Shown: piece after piece, positions 8,228-16,272 of the stretch
Position numbering within the stretch: the stretch's first letter is position 1
How the letters are laid out: every line of letters begins with the position of its first letter
Source of the DNA: Mycobacterium persicum
GTDB taxonomy: Bacteria > Actinomycetota > Actinomycetes > Mycobacteriales > Mycobacteriaceae
DNA: 64,000 nt
Assembly: GCF_002086675.1 (NCBI RefSeq)
Contig: NZ_MVIF01000009.1
Coordinates: 1-64,000 of the forward strand
Direction of reading: 5' to 3'
Notes under the pieces: model-generated
Seen by the model: only the letters and a program-made list of their open reading frames with translations
The model's database searches: none
Told to the model about the DNA's origin: nothing
Program-made: the position numbers and the translations under genes

Positions 8228-9055
8228 CGCACGGGCAGCGCGGACGCGGCGAAGAATCTCAGCGGGCCGATCACCCGCGACTACCCTGACCACGGTCCAG
8301 CCGCGACGGTCGACCAATTCCAGCCGTCGAACATCCCAGGTGTACTGTCGCCTATCAGTGCGATGTTGCTCGCCGTCGTACTCGACCGCGACTTTGACGT
8401 CCTCCCAACCCATATCGAGGTAGGCATTAGCATCGCCGAACTCGTTGAGCACCGGAATTTGCGTTTGTGGCCGCGGTAACCCTCCCTGCACCAACACCAA
8501 CCGCAGCCACGTTTCCTTCGGGGATTGTGCGCCCGCGTCGACGAGATCGAGCGAGACACGAGCACGCCTCAGTCCACGACGCCCACGGTGTCGGGCGGCC
8601 AGCAACTCTACGTCGGCCACCTTGAACTCGGTCGCGCGGGCAAGGGCGTCGAGAGCGGCGACCGCTGCTGTCGTTGGATGCCAGCACGCGAGGTCAAGAG
8701 CAGTACGCGCGGGCGTCGTAATCGGAATGCCGTCGATCAGTTGGATCTCGTCATCCTCAAGCCGGTCGCCCCAAATTTGCAGGCCCGGCAACGGGTGACG
8801 GTTGTCGTGAATGATGTCCACTGGCCGGTCCTCGTCCACCCAGCTACTGCCATGCAAAGCCACGGCGGTGAAACCCGCGACGACCCCGCGGCGCTTCGAC
8901 CAGAGCCAGGCCGCGCGCGCCCGCACCGCCTGCGTAAGCTCGGTTCCTTCGCTGACATAGACGTCGCGAAACACCCGCGTATAGCGACGCCGCAACTGGC
9001 TAGCTGACGTGATGCCCGCCGCCACTGCCTCACTGCCGACAAAGGGTTCCCCCAT
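8216..9055 (-). CDS. AbiEi-antitoxin-like/DUF559 nuclease-fold protein
   Basis: 279 residues. The N-terminal part (LRRRYTRVFRDVYVSEGT, LWSKRRGVVAGFTAVALHG) is the winged-helix AbiEi-type antitoxin domain seen in many mycobacterial proteins. The C-terminal part (VAVEYDGEQHR, then RRLELVDRRGWTVVRV) is a DUF559/Vsr-like PD-(D/E)XK fold with a plausible E-Y-D-G active-site segment. No cognate toxin gene is adjacent. Both ends lie near inverted copies of a GTGACTGCAGCGTCAC repeat, and its stop codon is inside the left copy, which suggests a mobile or self-maintaining gene. Function in DNA binding or cleavage is inferred from fold only. Confidence 0.72.
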   Translation of the reverse strand: MGEPFVGSEAVAAGITSASQLRRRYTRVFRDVYVSEGTELTQAVRARAAWLWSKRRGVVAGFTAVALHGSSWVDEDRPVDIIHDNRHPLPGLQIWGDRLEDDEIQLIDGIPITTPARTALDLACWHPTTAAVAALDALARATEFKVADVELLAARHRGRRGLRRARVSLDLVDAGAQSPKETWLRLVLVQGGLPRPQTQIPVLNEFGDANAYLDMGWEDVKVAVEYDGEQHRTDRRQYTWDVRRLELVDRRGWTVVRVVAGDRPAEILRRVRAARALRM

Positions 9056-9095
9056 GAAACGAGCAGTGTGCCAGCGACCACCGACACGACCGCCA

Positions 9096-9149
9096 GCGTG
9101 ACGCTGCAGTCACATTCGAACCCGAACGTGACTGCAGCGTCACGCCCGC
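9096..9149. repeat. GTGACTGCAGCGTCAC-type palindromic repeat, right copy
   Basis: Holds GTGACGCTGCAGTCAC followed by ATTCGAA, and then GTGACTGCAGCGTCAC. It is the counterpart of the repeat at 8171-8227 and lies about 40 bp upstream of the start of the AbiEi/DUF559 gene, so the gene sits between the two copies. Confidence 0.75.
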
Positions 9150-9202
9150 AAACCCCGTGCACTAGCGCATCATGACAGCATCACTGGTGACGCTATGATT
9201 GC

Positions 9203-9463
9203 ATGATGCGGACCACCGTGACGCTGGATCCAGATGTCGTCGCTGCGCTACAGCACGCAGCCCGTGAGCGGGGCTTGTCGTTCAAGGCGGTGCTGAACGA
9301 CGCGGTGCGGCGTGGATTGAGTGGTGCACCCACCCGTCGCGCCTATCACACGCCGAGTCGCGACCTTGGACTGCGGGCGGGAGTCGACATCGACAAAGCG
9401 TTGGCGTTGGCCGCGGGAGACGAGGACGCGGAGACCTTGCGCAAGCTTGCGCTGCGCAAATGA
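9203..9463 (+). CDS. VapB-type ribbon-helix-helix antitoxin
   Basis: 86 residues. The N-terminus MRTTVTLDPDVVAALQHAARERG is a ribbon-helix-helix DNA-binding domain, and the C-terminal half (ALALAAGDEDAETLRKLALRK) is the expected toxin-binding tail. The stop codon overlaps the ATG of the PIN-domain gene by four bases (ATGA), the usual vapBC arrangement. By family knowledge it neutralises the toxin and represses the operon. Two ATGs in tandem at 9203/9206 leave the start ambiguous by one codon. Confidence 0.88.
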   Translation: MMRTTVTLDPDVVAALQHAARERGLSFKAVLNDAVRRGLSGAPTRRAYHTPSRDLGLRAGVDIDKALALAAGDEDAETLRKLALRK

Positions 9464-9891
9464 AACTGCTTGACCTTAACATCCTCATCTATGCAATCGA
9501 CGAGTCGACGGCTCGTCACAAGGCGGCACGCGAGTGGCTGGATGACACGTTGTCGGGTTCGGCGACCGTCGCTTTCGCCTGGCACGCCCTCGTCGGTTTT
9601 GTCCGGTTATCCACCCGCGCAGCGATATTCGAGCGGCCCTTGACCGTCGACGAGTCCTTCGACGTCGTCGCCGGATGGTTGGCCCAACCGTGTGTCACGG
9701 TTGTACATCCCACGGATCGCCACGCAGCCGTCCTTCGCGGCTTGCTTACTCCGCTTGGTACGGCGGGAAATCTGACCAGCGACGCGCATCTGGCCGCTTT
9801 GTCTATCGAGCACGGCGCCGAACTGTGTTCCACCGACGTCGACTTCAGTCGCTTCTCAGGTGTGCGGTGGACCGATCCGCTACAAACGTAG
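9460..9891 (+). CDS. VapC-type PIN-domain toxin
   Basis: 143 residues with a PIN fold. Acidic residues at the expected places are Asp5 in LLDLNILIYA, the TSDAHLAAL motif and the STDVDFSRF motif, which coordinate metal in this family of site-specific endoribonucleases (tRNA or rRNA cleavage in mycobacterial VapCs). It is translationally coupled to the VapB-type gene. I cannot assign it to a numbered M. tuberculosis VapC. The pair sits between the AbiEi/DUF559 gene and the PE-hydrolase gene, where I recall no toxin pair in M. tuberculosis. Confidence 0.9.
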   Translation: MKLLDLNILIYAIDESTARHKAAREWLDDTLSGSATVAFAWHALVGFVRLSTRAAIFERPLTVDESFDVVAGWLAQPCVTVVHPTDRHAAVLRGLLTPLGTAGNLTSDAHLAALSIEHGAELCSTDVDFSRFSGVRWTDPLQT

Positions 9892-10074
9892 ACCCACGCA
9901 CACCAGACCAAGCATCGTCATCACCGACGGGCCGTCGCCCCGAGCCCCGCGCGGCGTAATGGCTTCGCATAGGCCACCAGCGGGGATCTCAAACCGGCCA
10001 TCGACGTTCGAGAACCTGGATACCATTTCCTAGCTGTCCTGACGTTGTCGGGCCATCGGGGATTGGAGCGGCCG

Positions 10075-11514
10075 ATGTCGTCGTACGTGATCACGGCGCC
10101 CGAGGCTATTGCCGTGGCATCGGGGGATCTGACCGGAATCGGTGAGGCGATCAAAGGGGCCGCCGCTGCGGCGGCGCCCTCGACGACCGGACTTATCGCG
10201 GCGGCCGGTGATGAGGTGTCGGCGGCCATCGCGAGTCTGTTCGGCGGCTACGCCCGGGAGTTCCAGGCGCTGAGCGCGCAGACGACGACGCTGTTTCAGG
10301 CCGAGTTCGTGCGTGCGTTGACCACGGCGGGGGTCGCCTATGCGGCCGCTGAGGCCGCGAATGTGTCACCGCTGCAGACGCTGGCGCAACAGGCCGAGCG
10401 ACTGGGGGTTTTCGCGCCCGTCGAGCGGCTGATCGGCCACCCGCTGTTCGGTAATGCAAACACTGGCAGCAATCAGCCCGCCACATTGCTGAACACAGCC
10501 ACCAACGAGGCGGGCCTGTCCGGGGCGGTGAACTACGCCGCCACCGAGGCCCTCGCTGCTCCGGCCACCAACGGGGTGACCGGGGTCAAGTCCGGCTTCT
10601 CTTTCCTGCAGATTCCGATCGGCCCGTCCTCCTTCCTGGGCTTTACCATTCCTCAGTTCAACTACCCCGCCCCCGCGCACTGGTACTTCCCGACGCAGGC
10701 GGACGGTTCGGTGAATGCCACCGGTGTCATCTATCTGCAGCACGGCTTCGGGGCGATAGGTTGGTTCTACGAGCCGCTGGCCGTGCAGTTGGCGCAGCAG
10801 ACCAACAGCGTCGTGGTCGTTCCCACCGTGCCGTCAATTCCGTTGCCGTTCGGCCTATGGATCGGCAGCCCGCAGATGCAGCAGGGCGTGGCGTCGTTGT
10901 TCCTCGGACCGGAAGCGGCGCTGAACATCAGCGCGAACCAGGCCGGATACCAGGGCACGCTACCGCAGGATTTCATCCTGTCAGGACACTCCGCCGGTGG
11001 TGGCCTCGCCACGATCGCCGCCGGCAACTACCTCGCAGACCTCGGGGCGAACACCAACCAGCTGCGCGGGGTGGTGATGTTCGACGGGGTCGCCAACAAC
11101 GCCACGGCCTTCGCGGCGGCGATAGCCAACCTGCAGTCGGCGAGCGTCCCCGTTTATGTGGTGGCAGCGCCACCCCAGCCGTGGAACGCCTTCGGTGGCA
11201 CCACGAATCAACTGGTCAGTCTGTACCCGGGGCAGTTCGTCGGGGTCGAGATTGTCAACGGCTCGCATGTCGATTCGATGCTGGGCGGAAATCCCTTGGT
11301 CGACTTCGCCGCCCAGCTGCTGACTGGTTTCTCCCCGCCCGGCGCCACCGCCGCGGTGTACACCCTGTCTTCGGGTTGGATCAACGACATTTACGCCGGG
11401 GCAGGCCCGCTCAGCCCGATGTACGGCGTCTACGGGCCCACCGGCGGCTACGTCGCCCCCGGCGGCCAAGCGATCTTTCTGGGCCGGGCCAGCGGGATCG
11501 TCCTGCCGGCGTAA
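10075..11514 (+). CDS. PE-domain protein with C-terminal alpha/beta hydrolase
   Basis: 479 residues from ATG 10075. Residues 1-95 are a PE domain (MSSYVITAPEAIAVASGDL, then DEVSAAIASLFGGYAREFQ). From about residue 190 an alpha/beta-hydrolase domain follows, with an HGFGAIGWFYEPLA oxyanion-loop-like motif and the nucleophile elbow SGHSAGGG near residue 304; an NGSHVDSM segment may hold the catalytic His. PE domains direct ESX-5 export, so a secreted lipase or esterase is likely. It stands where M. tuberculosis has PPE63, which also carries a hydrolase-type (PE-PPE) domain, but here the export domain is PE. Confidence 0.85.
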   Translation: MSSYVITAPEAIAVASGDLTGIGEAIKGAAAAAAPSTTGLIAAAGDEVSAAIASLFGGYAREFQALSAQTTTLFQAEFVRALTTAGVAYAAAEAANVSPLQTLAQQAERLGVFAPVERLIGHPLFGNANTGSNQPATLLNTATNEAGLSGAVNYAATEALAAPATNGVTGVKSGFSFLQIPIGPSSFLGFTIPQFNYPAPAHWYFPTQADGSVNATGVIYLQHGFGAIGWFYEPLAVQLAQQTNSVVVVPTVPSIPLPFGLWIGSPQMQQGVASLFLGPEAALNISANQAGYQGTLPQDFILSGHSAGGGLATIAAGNYLADLGANTNQLRGVVMFDGVANNATAFAAAIANLQSASVPVYVVAAPPQPWNAFGGTTNQLVSLYPGQFVGVEIVNGSHVDSMLGGNPLVDFAAQLLTGFSPPGATAAVYTLSSGWINDIYAGAGPLSPMYGVYGPTGGYVAPGGQAIFLGRASGIVLPA

Positions 11515-11533
11515 TCACCGGGGTCAGGTACAG

Positions 11534-12706
11534 CTACCCCAAAATCAAACCCGACGTGGGCACGCCCGTCCCCGCGGTGACCAGCACGTGCTCGACACCG
11601 GGCACCGGGTTGACCGAGGAGCCGCGCAGCTGCCGCACACCTTCGGCGATGCCGTTCATACCGTGAATGTAGGCCTCCCCGAGCTGACCGCCATGGGTGT
11701 TGATCGGCAGCCGTCCACCCACCTCGATCGCGCCGTCAGCGATGAAATCTTTGGCCTCGCCGCGGCCGCAAAATCCCAACTCCTCCAACTGAATCAGCGT
11801 GAACGGGGTGAAGTGGTCGTAGAGCACGGCGGTCTGGATATCGGCCGGCGACAGGCCCGACTGCGCCCACAGCTGCCGGCCCACCAGCCCCATCTCCGGC
11901 AGGCCGTCCAGTTCGGGCCGGTAGTAGCTGACCATGGTGTACTGGTCCGGGCTCGACCCTTGCGACGCCGCTTCGATGACGGCGGGCCGCTGCTTCAGAT
12001 CACGCGCGCGCTCCGCCGACGTCACCACGATCGCCACCGCCCCGTCGGTCTCCTGACAGCAGTCCAGCAACCGCAACGGCTCGGCGATCCATCTCGAATT
12101 CTGGTGGTCTTCAATGGTTATCGGCTTCTGATAGAAGTAGGCTTTCGGGTTGTTGGCGGCGTGCCGGCGGTCGGCCACCGAGATCACGCCGAAGTCCCGG
12201 CTGGTCGCACCCGACAGATGCATGTAGCGGCGGGCGATCATGGCGACCTGCGCTGCCGGCGTCGAAAGCCCGTGCGGATACGAAAAAGAATTGTCAGCTG
12301 ATGTCGAATCAGCATGCGCCCCAGCAGTTCCCACAAGGCGGGTCTGCACCTGGCCGAACCGCATGCCGGATCGCTCGTTGAACGCCCGGTACGCCACCAC
12401 CACGTCGGCCACCCCGGTCGCGACGGCCATCGCCGCGTGCTGGATGGTCGCGCACGCGGCGCCACCGCCGTAGTGGATCTTGGAAAAGAACTTCAGCTCA
12501 CCGATGCCCACCGCCCGCGCCACCGCGATCTCGGTGTTGGTGTCCATGGTGAACGTGGTCAACCCGTCGACGTCCGCAGGGCTCAAGCCGGCATCGTCCA
12601 GCGCATCCAGCACCGCTTCCGCTGCCAGCCGCAGCTCGCTGCGGCCGGAGTCCTTGGAGAAGTCGGTAGCGCCGATGCCGACGATGGCGGCCTTACCGGA
12701 CAACAC
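11534..12706 (-). CDS. ltp2: Steroid side-chain retro-aldolase Ltp2
   Basis: 390 residues, orthologous to Rv3540c, with a thiolase-like fold. Ltp2 works with the DUF35 domain of ChsH2 to cleave the C17 hydroxy-acyl-CoA made by the ChsH1-ChsH2 hydratase, giving androstenedione and propionyl-CoA. Seen here: the KIHYGGGAACATIQHAAMAV region and the C-terminal NTHGGQLGEAYIHGMNG segment typical of SCP-x/Ltp aldolases. The start is GTG at 12706, which overlaps the chsH1 TAG by one base. It is the last gene of the cyp125 operon. Confidence 0.95.
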   Translation of the reverse strand: MLSGKAAIVGIGATDFSKDSGRSELRLAAEAVLDALDDAGLSPADVDGLTTFTMDTNTEIAVARAVGIGELKFFSKIHYGGGAACATIQHAAMAVATGVADVVVAYRAFNERSGMRFGQVQTRLVGTAGAHADSTSADNSFSYPHGLSTPAAQVAMIARRYMHLSGATSRDFGVISVADRRHAANNPKAYFYQKPITIEDHQNSRWIAEPLRLLDCCQETDGAVAIVVTSAERARDLKQRPAVIEAASQGSSPDQYTMVSYYRPELDGLPEMGLVGRQLWAQSGLSPADIQTAVLYDHFTPFTLIQLEELGFCGRGEAKDFIADGAIEVGGRLPINTHGGQLGEAYIHGMNGIAEGVRQLRGSSVNPVPGVEHVLVTAGTGVPTSGLILG

Positions 12707-13107
12707 TAGGCATCCCCCATCGTCAGCTTGACCGTCGCGATCACGTGATCACCAAGACTGTTGCGGCCCAGCACCTTTACCGTGATTAGTCGGTCCGCCA
12801 CCGCGGTCACCTCGCCGGAGAACGTGACCGTGTCATAGGCGTACCACGGCACCCCCAGCCGCAGCCCGATCGACTTGATCAGCGCCGACGGCCCCGCCCA
12901 GTCGGTGACGTAACGTTGTACCAGCCCGGTGTCGGTGAGGATGTTGACGAAGATGTCCTTGGAGCCCTTGGCCTGTGCCTTGTCCCGGTCATGGTGGACG
13001 TCCTGAAAGTCACGGGTGGCCAACGCTGTCGAGATGATGAACGTGGGGTCGCCATACAGTTTCAGCTCGGGCAGCTGCGCGCCTACTGATACAGCCGGGG
13101 CGCTCAT
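12706..13107 (-). CDS. chsH1: MaoC-like enoyl-CoA hydratase subunit ChsH1
   Basis: 133 residues from ATG 13107, orthologous to Rv3541c. A single hotdog domain carrying the hydratase-2 helix (STALATRDFQDVHHDRDKAQ), which provides the catalytic Asp/His. With ChsH2 it forms a heteromeric hydratase acting on the 17(20)-unsaturated pregnene-carboxyl-CoA produced by ChsE1-ChsE2. The ATG overlaps the chsH2 stop by four bases. An in-frame upstream Met would add ten residues inside chsH2, which is unlikely. Confidence 0.94.
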   Translation of the reverse strand: MSAPAVSVGAQLPELKLYGDPTFIISTALATRDFQDVHHDRDKAQAKGSKDIFVNILTDTGLVQRYVTDWAGPSALIKSIGLRLGVPWYAYDTVTFSGEVTAVADRLITVKVLGRNSLGDHVIATVKLTMGDA

Positions 13108-14051
13108 GCGTCCGGCTCCCAGGCGTAGAGAGTCCACTCCGGGCCGGAGGCACCAGCCGGGAAGTCGATATACATTGCCCGAACCGGCATTCCGATCTCC
13201 ACTAATGACGGGTCGACGTTGCGCAACTCACCCAGCATGCGCACGCCCTCCTCCAGTTCAACCAGCGCAATCACGAAAGGCAGGGTGCGGCCGGGCACCT
13301 TCGGTGCGTGATGCACCACGAAGCTGAACACCGCGCCGCGACCCCTTGACACCGCGTAGTCGATCTGCGCGGACGGCTCCTGCCACACCGCCGGAACCGG
13401 AGGATGCTGCAGGCTGCCGTCGGGCCGCCGTTGGATGCGCAACTCGTGAGCCGCAACGCCTTCCCAGAAGAACGCGGTGTCGCGCGACAACGACGGCCGC
13501 ATCATCGCACCGGGGTCCAGATCGTCGGGAACCGCCGCATCGGCCGACGCGGCAGGCCTGAATTTCAAAATGCGCCAATCCATTTCGGCAACGTCCTCGT
13601 CGCCGACGCGCCAGACGGTGCGCTGGTTGATGAACCAGCCCTCGCCGAGCGCGGTCTGCTTGGGCCCGACGACGTCACCGAGCTCGGCGGTGATGGCGAC
13701 GTGCTCGCCGGGCCGCAGGTACCGGTGATAGGTCTGCTCACAGTTGGTGGCAACCACGCCGATATAGCCGGCCTCGTCGAACAGCTTCATAACCGGACCC
13801 AATGGGTCGTCCTTCGGACGTTGCCCGCCCAGCCCGTACATCGTCCAGACCTGAATCATCGCCGGGGGCGCGACGATTCCCGGATGGCCGGCAACGCGGG
13901 CGGCATCGTCGTCGACATAGATCGGGTTGCGGTCGCCGATGGCCTCCACCCAGTTGTTGATCATCGGCTGGTTCACCGGGTCCCGGGCGGCGCGCGGCTT
14001 ACCGCTGCCGGCCGCCGTGATTTGCGTGATGGCTTCGCGGATATCGGTCAT
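13104..14051 (-). CDS. chsH2: MaoC-DUF35 hydratase subunit ChsH2
   Basis: 315 residues from ATG 14051, orthologous to Rv3542c. The N-terminal half is a non-catalytic MaoC hotdog (NNWVEAIGDRNPIYVDDDAA). The C-terminal third (from the AAHELRIQRRPDGSLQHPP segment) is a DUF35 domain; the paired Cys of a zinc ribbon, usual in free-standing DUF35 proteins, are not seen. By family knowledge the MaoC part pairs with ChsH1 and the DUF35 part docks Ltp2, coupling hydration to retro-aldol cleavage. Its stop overlaps the chsH1 start, and its start overlaps the chsE2 stop. Confidence 0.94.
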   Translation of the reverse strand: MTDIREAITQITAAGSGKPRAARDPVNQPMINNWVEAIGDRNPIYVDDDAARVAGHPGIVAPPAMIQVWTMYGLGGQRPKDDPLGPVMKLFDEAGYIGVVATNCEQTYHRYLRPGEHVAITAELGDVVGPKQTALGEGWFINQRTVWRVGDEDVAEMDWRILKFRPAASADAAVPDDLDPGAMMRPSLSRDTAFFWEGVAAHELRIQRRPDGSLQHPPVPAVWQEPSAQIDYAVSRGRGAVFSFVVHHAPKVPGRTLPFVIALVELEEGVRMLGELRNVDPSLVEIGMPVRAMYIDFPAGASGPEWTLYAWEPDA

Positions 14052-15211
14052 CGGGGCACCCTCGGCACCTTGAGGCCCGATGCGGCGATCATCTCTCGCA
14101 TCACTTCGTTGACGCCGCCGCCGAAGGTGATCACCAGATTGCGTTTGGTCTGCGAGTCCAGCCACTCGAGCAGCTCGGCGGTGTCCGGTTCAGCGGGGTT
14201 CCCGTATTTGCCGACGATCTCCTCGGCGAGTCGCCCGATACGCTGAACACGTTCGGTGCCAAACACTTTCGTCGCCGCGGCATCGGCCACGTTGATGTCC
14301 TCGCCGGCTGCCGCCACCTGCCAATTGAGCAACTCGTTGATCCGCCAGGTCGCGTGGATCTCACCGAGTCCACGCTTGACGTCGGCGTGGTCGATCGGTG
14401 CGACGCCGTCGGCGGCCGGCTTGCACGCCCAGGTGTGCACCCGATCGTAGATGCTGGCGAAGCGGCCGGCCGGGCCCAGCATCACCCGCTCGTTGTTGAG
14501 CTGGGTGGTGATCAGCCGCCAGCCGCCGTTCTCCGCACCGACGAGCATGTCTACCGGCACCCGCACGTCGTTGTAGTACGTGGCGTTGGTGTGGTGGGCG
14601 CCGTCGGACAAGATGATCGGCGTCCACGAGTAGCCGGGATCCCTGGTGTCGACGATCAGAATCGAAATGCCTTTGTGCTTAACGGCTTCCGGATCGGTGC
14701 GACATGCCAGCCAGATGTAGTCGGCGTCATGGGCGCCGGTGGTGAAGATCTTCTGGCCGTTGACGATGTACTCATCGCCCTGGCGCACCGCGGTGGTACG
14801 CAACGACGCCAGGTCGGTGCCCGCTTCGGGTTCGGTGTAGCCGATCGCGAAGTGCACCTCCCCCGCCAGGATCGCCGGCAGGAACTTCTTCTTCTGCAGC
14901 TCGCTGCCGTATACCTGCAGGGTGGGCCCGACGGTCTGCAATGTCACCGCGGGCAGCGGCACGTCGGCCCGATGCGCCTCGTTGACGAAGATCTGCTGCT
15001 CGATCGGGCCAAAACCGTGGCCGCCGAACTCCTTCGGCCATCCGACGCCGAGCATGCCGTCACGGCCCATCCGCCGGATCACCGCGCGATAGGCCGCGCC
15101 GTGCCGGTCCTTCTCCATCTCTTTGGCCTCGTCGCGCGAGATCAACGTCGAAAAGTATTGCCGTATCTCGGCTTGCAGCTGCCGCTGCTCCGGAGTCAGG
15201 TCGATAAACAT
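14048..15211 (-). CDS. chsE2: Acyl-CoA dehydrogenase ChsE2 (FadE29)
   Basis: 387 residues from ATG 15211, orthologous to Rv3543c. Full acyl-CoA dehydrogenase fold: FAIGYTEPEAGTDLASLRTT is the FAD/substrate segment, and EEIVGKYGNP with NLVITFGGGVNEVMREMIA lies near the C-terminus. ChsE1 and ChsE2 form an alpha2beta2 enzyme that oxidises the three-carbon C17 side-chain CoA ester of cholesterol. The start overlaps the end of chsE1 by 16 bp, an overlap longer than elsewhere in this operon and created by repeat-derived sequence at the 3' end of chsE1. Confidence 0.94.
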   Translation of the reverse strand: MFIDLTPEQRQLQAEIRQYFSTLISRDEAKEMEKDRHGAAYRAVIRRMGRDGMLGVGWPKEFGGHGFGPIEQQIFVNEAHRADVPLPAVTLQTVGPTLQVYGSELQKKKFLPAILAGEVHFAIGYTEPEAGTDLASLRTTAVRQGDEYIVNGQKIFTTGAHDADYIWLACRTDPEAVKHKGISILIVDTRDPGYSWTPIILSDGAHHTNATYYNDVRVPVDMLVGAENGGWRLITTQLNNERVMLGPAGRFASIYDRVHTWACKPAADGVAPIDHADVKRGLGEIHATWRINELLNWQVAAAGEDINVADAAATKVFGTERVQRIGRLAEEIVGKYGNPAEPDTAELLEWLDSQTKRNLVITFGGGVNEVMREMIAASGLKVPRVPR

Positions 15212-16272
15212 TGCACTCCCACGGGGTCGCTCGCACCCGGCTGCGCCGTGCCCGGGTTCGCCGCGCTTGCGATCGTCACGAGCTCGAGACGGTGCGACGG
15301 CCCGCCCAGCAACCGGGTCAGGTCTTTGATCGTGGAGTAATACCGGTGCATCGGATAGGTGATGTCCATTCCCATACCCCCGTGCAGGTGATGACAGATC
15401 TGCATCACCGGCGGCGCCTGAGACGCCAACCAATATCCGAGCACGTCGAGGTCGTCATCGGCATCGCGATCTTCGGCCAGCCGCCAGATCACCGACTTGG
15501 CCGCCAAATCGATGGTGCGCGAGGCGATATAGACCTCGGCGAGCTGCGCGGCCACGGTCTGGAAGGTGGACAGTGGCTTGCCGAACTGCTTGCGGTTGGC
15601 CACGTAGTCAGCGGTAAGCCGCAACGCACCAGCCACCAGCCCGTCGGCATACGCACCCACCATCGCCAAAGCCAGCTGGTTGACCCGGTGCGCCGAAGCG
15701 CCCACCAGCACATCGGATTCGGCAACCGTCACGTCACTGAACGTCACCGTGTACTCATCGGAACCGTTCGACGTCGGCGTGCGCACCAGTTGCACGCCTT
15801 CGGCTTTCGGTGACACCACCACGACCGCCTTGTCGGCGGTAACGACCATCCAGTCCGCCTGGCCGGCATACTCCACACCAATCTTGGTGCCCGACAACCT
15901 GCCGCCTACAAAACTGGTCCTCGGTCGGTCGGGCAGCGGGGCGCCCGGCTCGTTGAGCGCCGCGGTCAGCACCGACCCCTTGGCAACCCCGGCCAGGTAA
16001 CGGTCCTGCTGCTCATCGGTGGCCAGCTCGAGCAGCGGCACCGCACCCAGGCCCAGCGTTGCCAGTCCCGGTGTGACTGCACCGTGCCGCCCGGCTTCGG
16101 TCAGTACGGTCCCCACCTCGAGCAGCCCGACGCCGTCGCCGCCGAGCCGCTCCGGCACCGGCAACGCCGTCACTCCGCCGTCGACCAACGCAGCCCAGGA
16201 GGCATCCCGCTGCAGCACCGACGTGACCACGTCGGCAACCGCCTGCTGTTCCGGGGTGAGATCGAAGTCCAT
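15196..16272 (-). CDS. chsE1: Acyl-CoA dehydrogenase ChsE1 (FadE28)
   Basis: 358 residues from ATG 16272, orthologous to Rv3544c, the partner of ChsE2. Typical segments are DFDLTPEQQAVADVV at the N-terminus, VANRKQFGKPLSTFQTVAAQLAEV in the middle and HLHGGMGMDITYPMHRYY near the end. The protein is longer than the 339 residues I recall for M. tuberculosis. The last 25 or so (ASAANPGTAQPGASDPVGVQ and on) are translated from a copy of an interspersed repeat also found as a tandem array at 4391-4720. The ATG overlaps the cyp125 stop by one base. Confidence 0.93.
   Translation of the reverse strand: MDFDLTPEQQAVADVVTSVLQRDASWAALVDGGVTALPVPERLGGDGVGLLEVGTVLTEAGRHGAVTPGLATLGLGAVPLLELATDEQQDRYLAGVAKGSVLTAALNEPGAPLPDRPRTSFVGGRLSGTKIGVEYAGQADWMVVTADKAVVVVSPKAEGVQLVRTPTSNGSDEYTVTFSDVTVAESDVLVGASAHRVNQLALAMVGAYADGLVAGALRLTADYVANRKQFGKPLSTFQTVAAQLAEVYIASRTIDLAAKSVIWRLAEDRDADDDLDVLGYWLASQAPPVMQICHHLHGGMGMDITYPMHRYYSTIKDLTRLLGGPSHRLELVTIASAANPGTAQPGASDPVGVQCLST
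15224..15280. repeat. Diverged copy of the hsaG-hsaE repeat core at the chsE1-chsE2 junction
   Basis: On the coding strand it reads GATCGCAAGCGCGGCGAA, then CCCGGGCACGGCG and GGGTGCGAGCGACC. This parallels the core of the 55-bp unit at 4391-4720 with substitutions and a five-base insertion. It is read as the C-terminal tail of ChsE1 and lies directly upstream of the chsE2 start. Confidence 0.75.
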
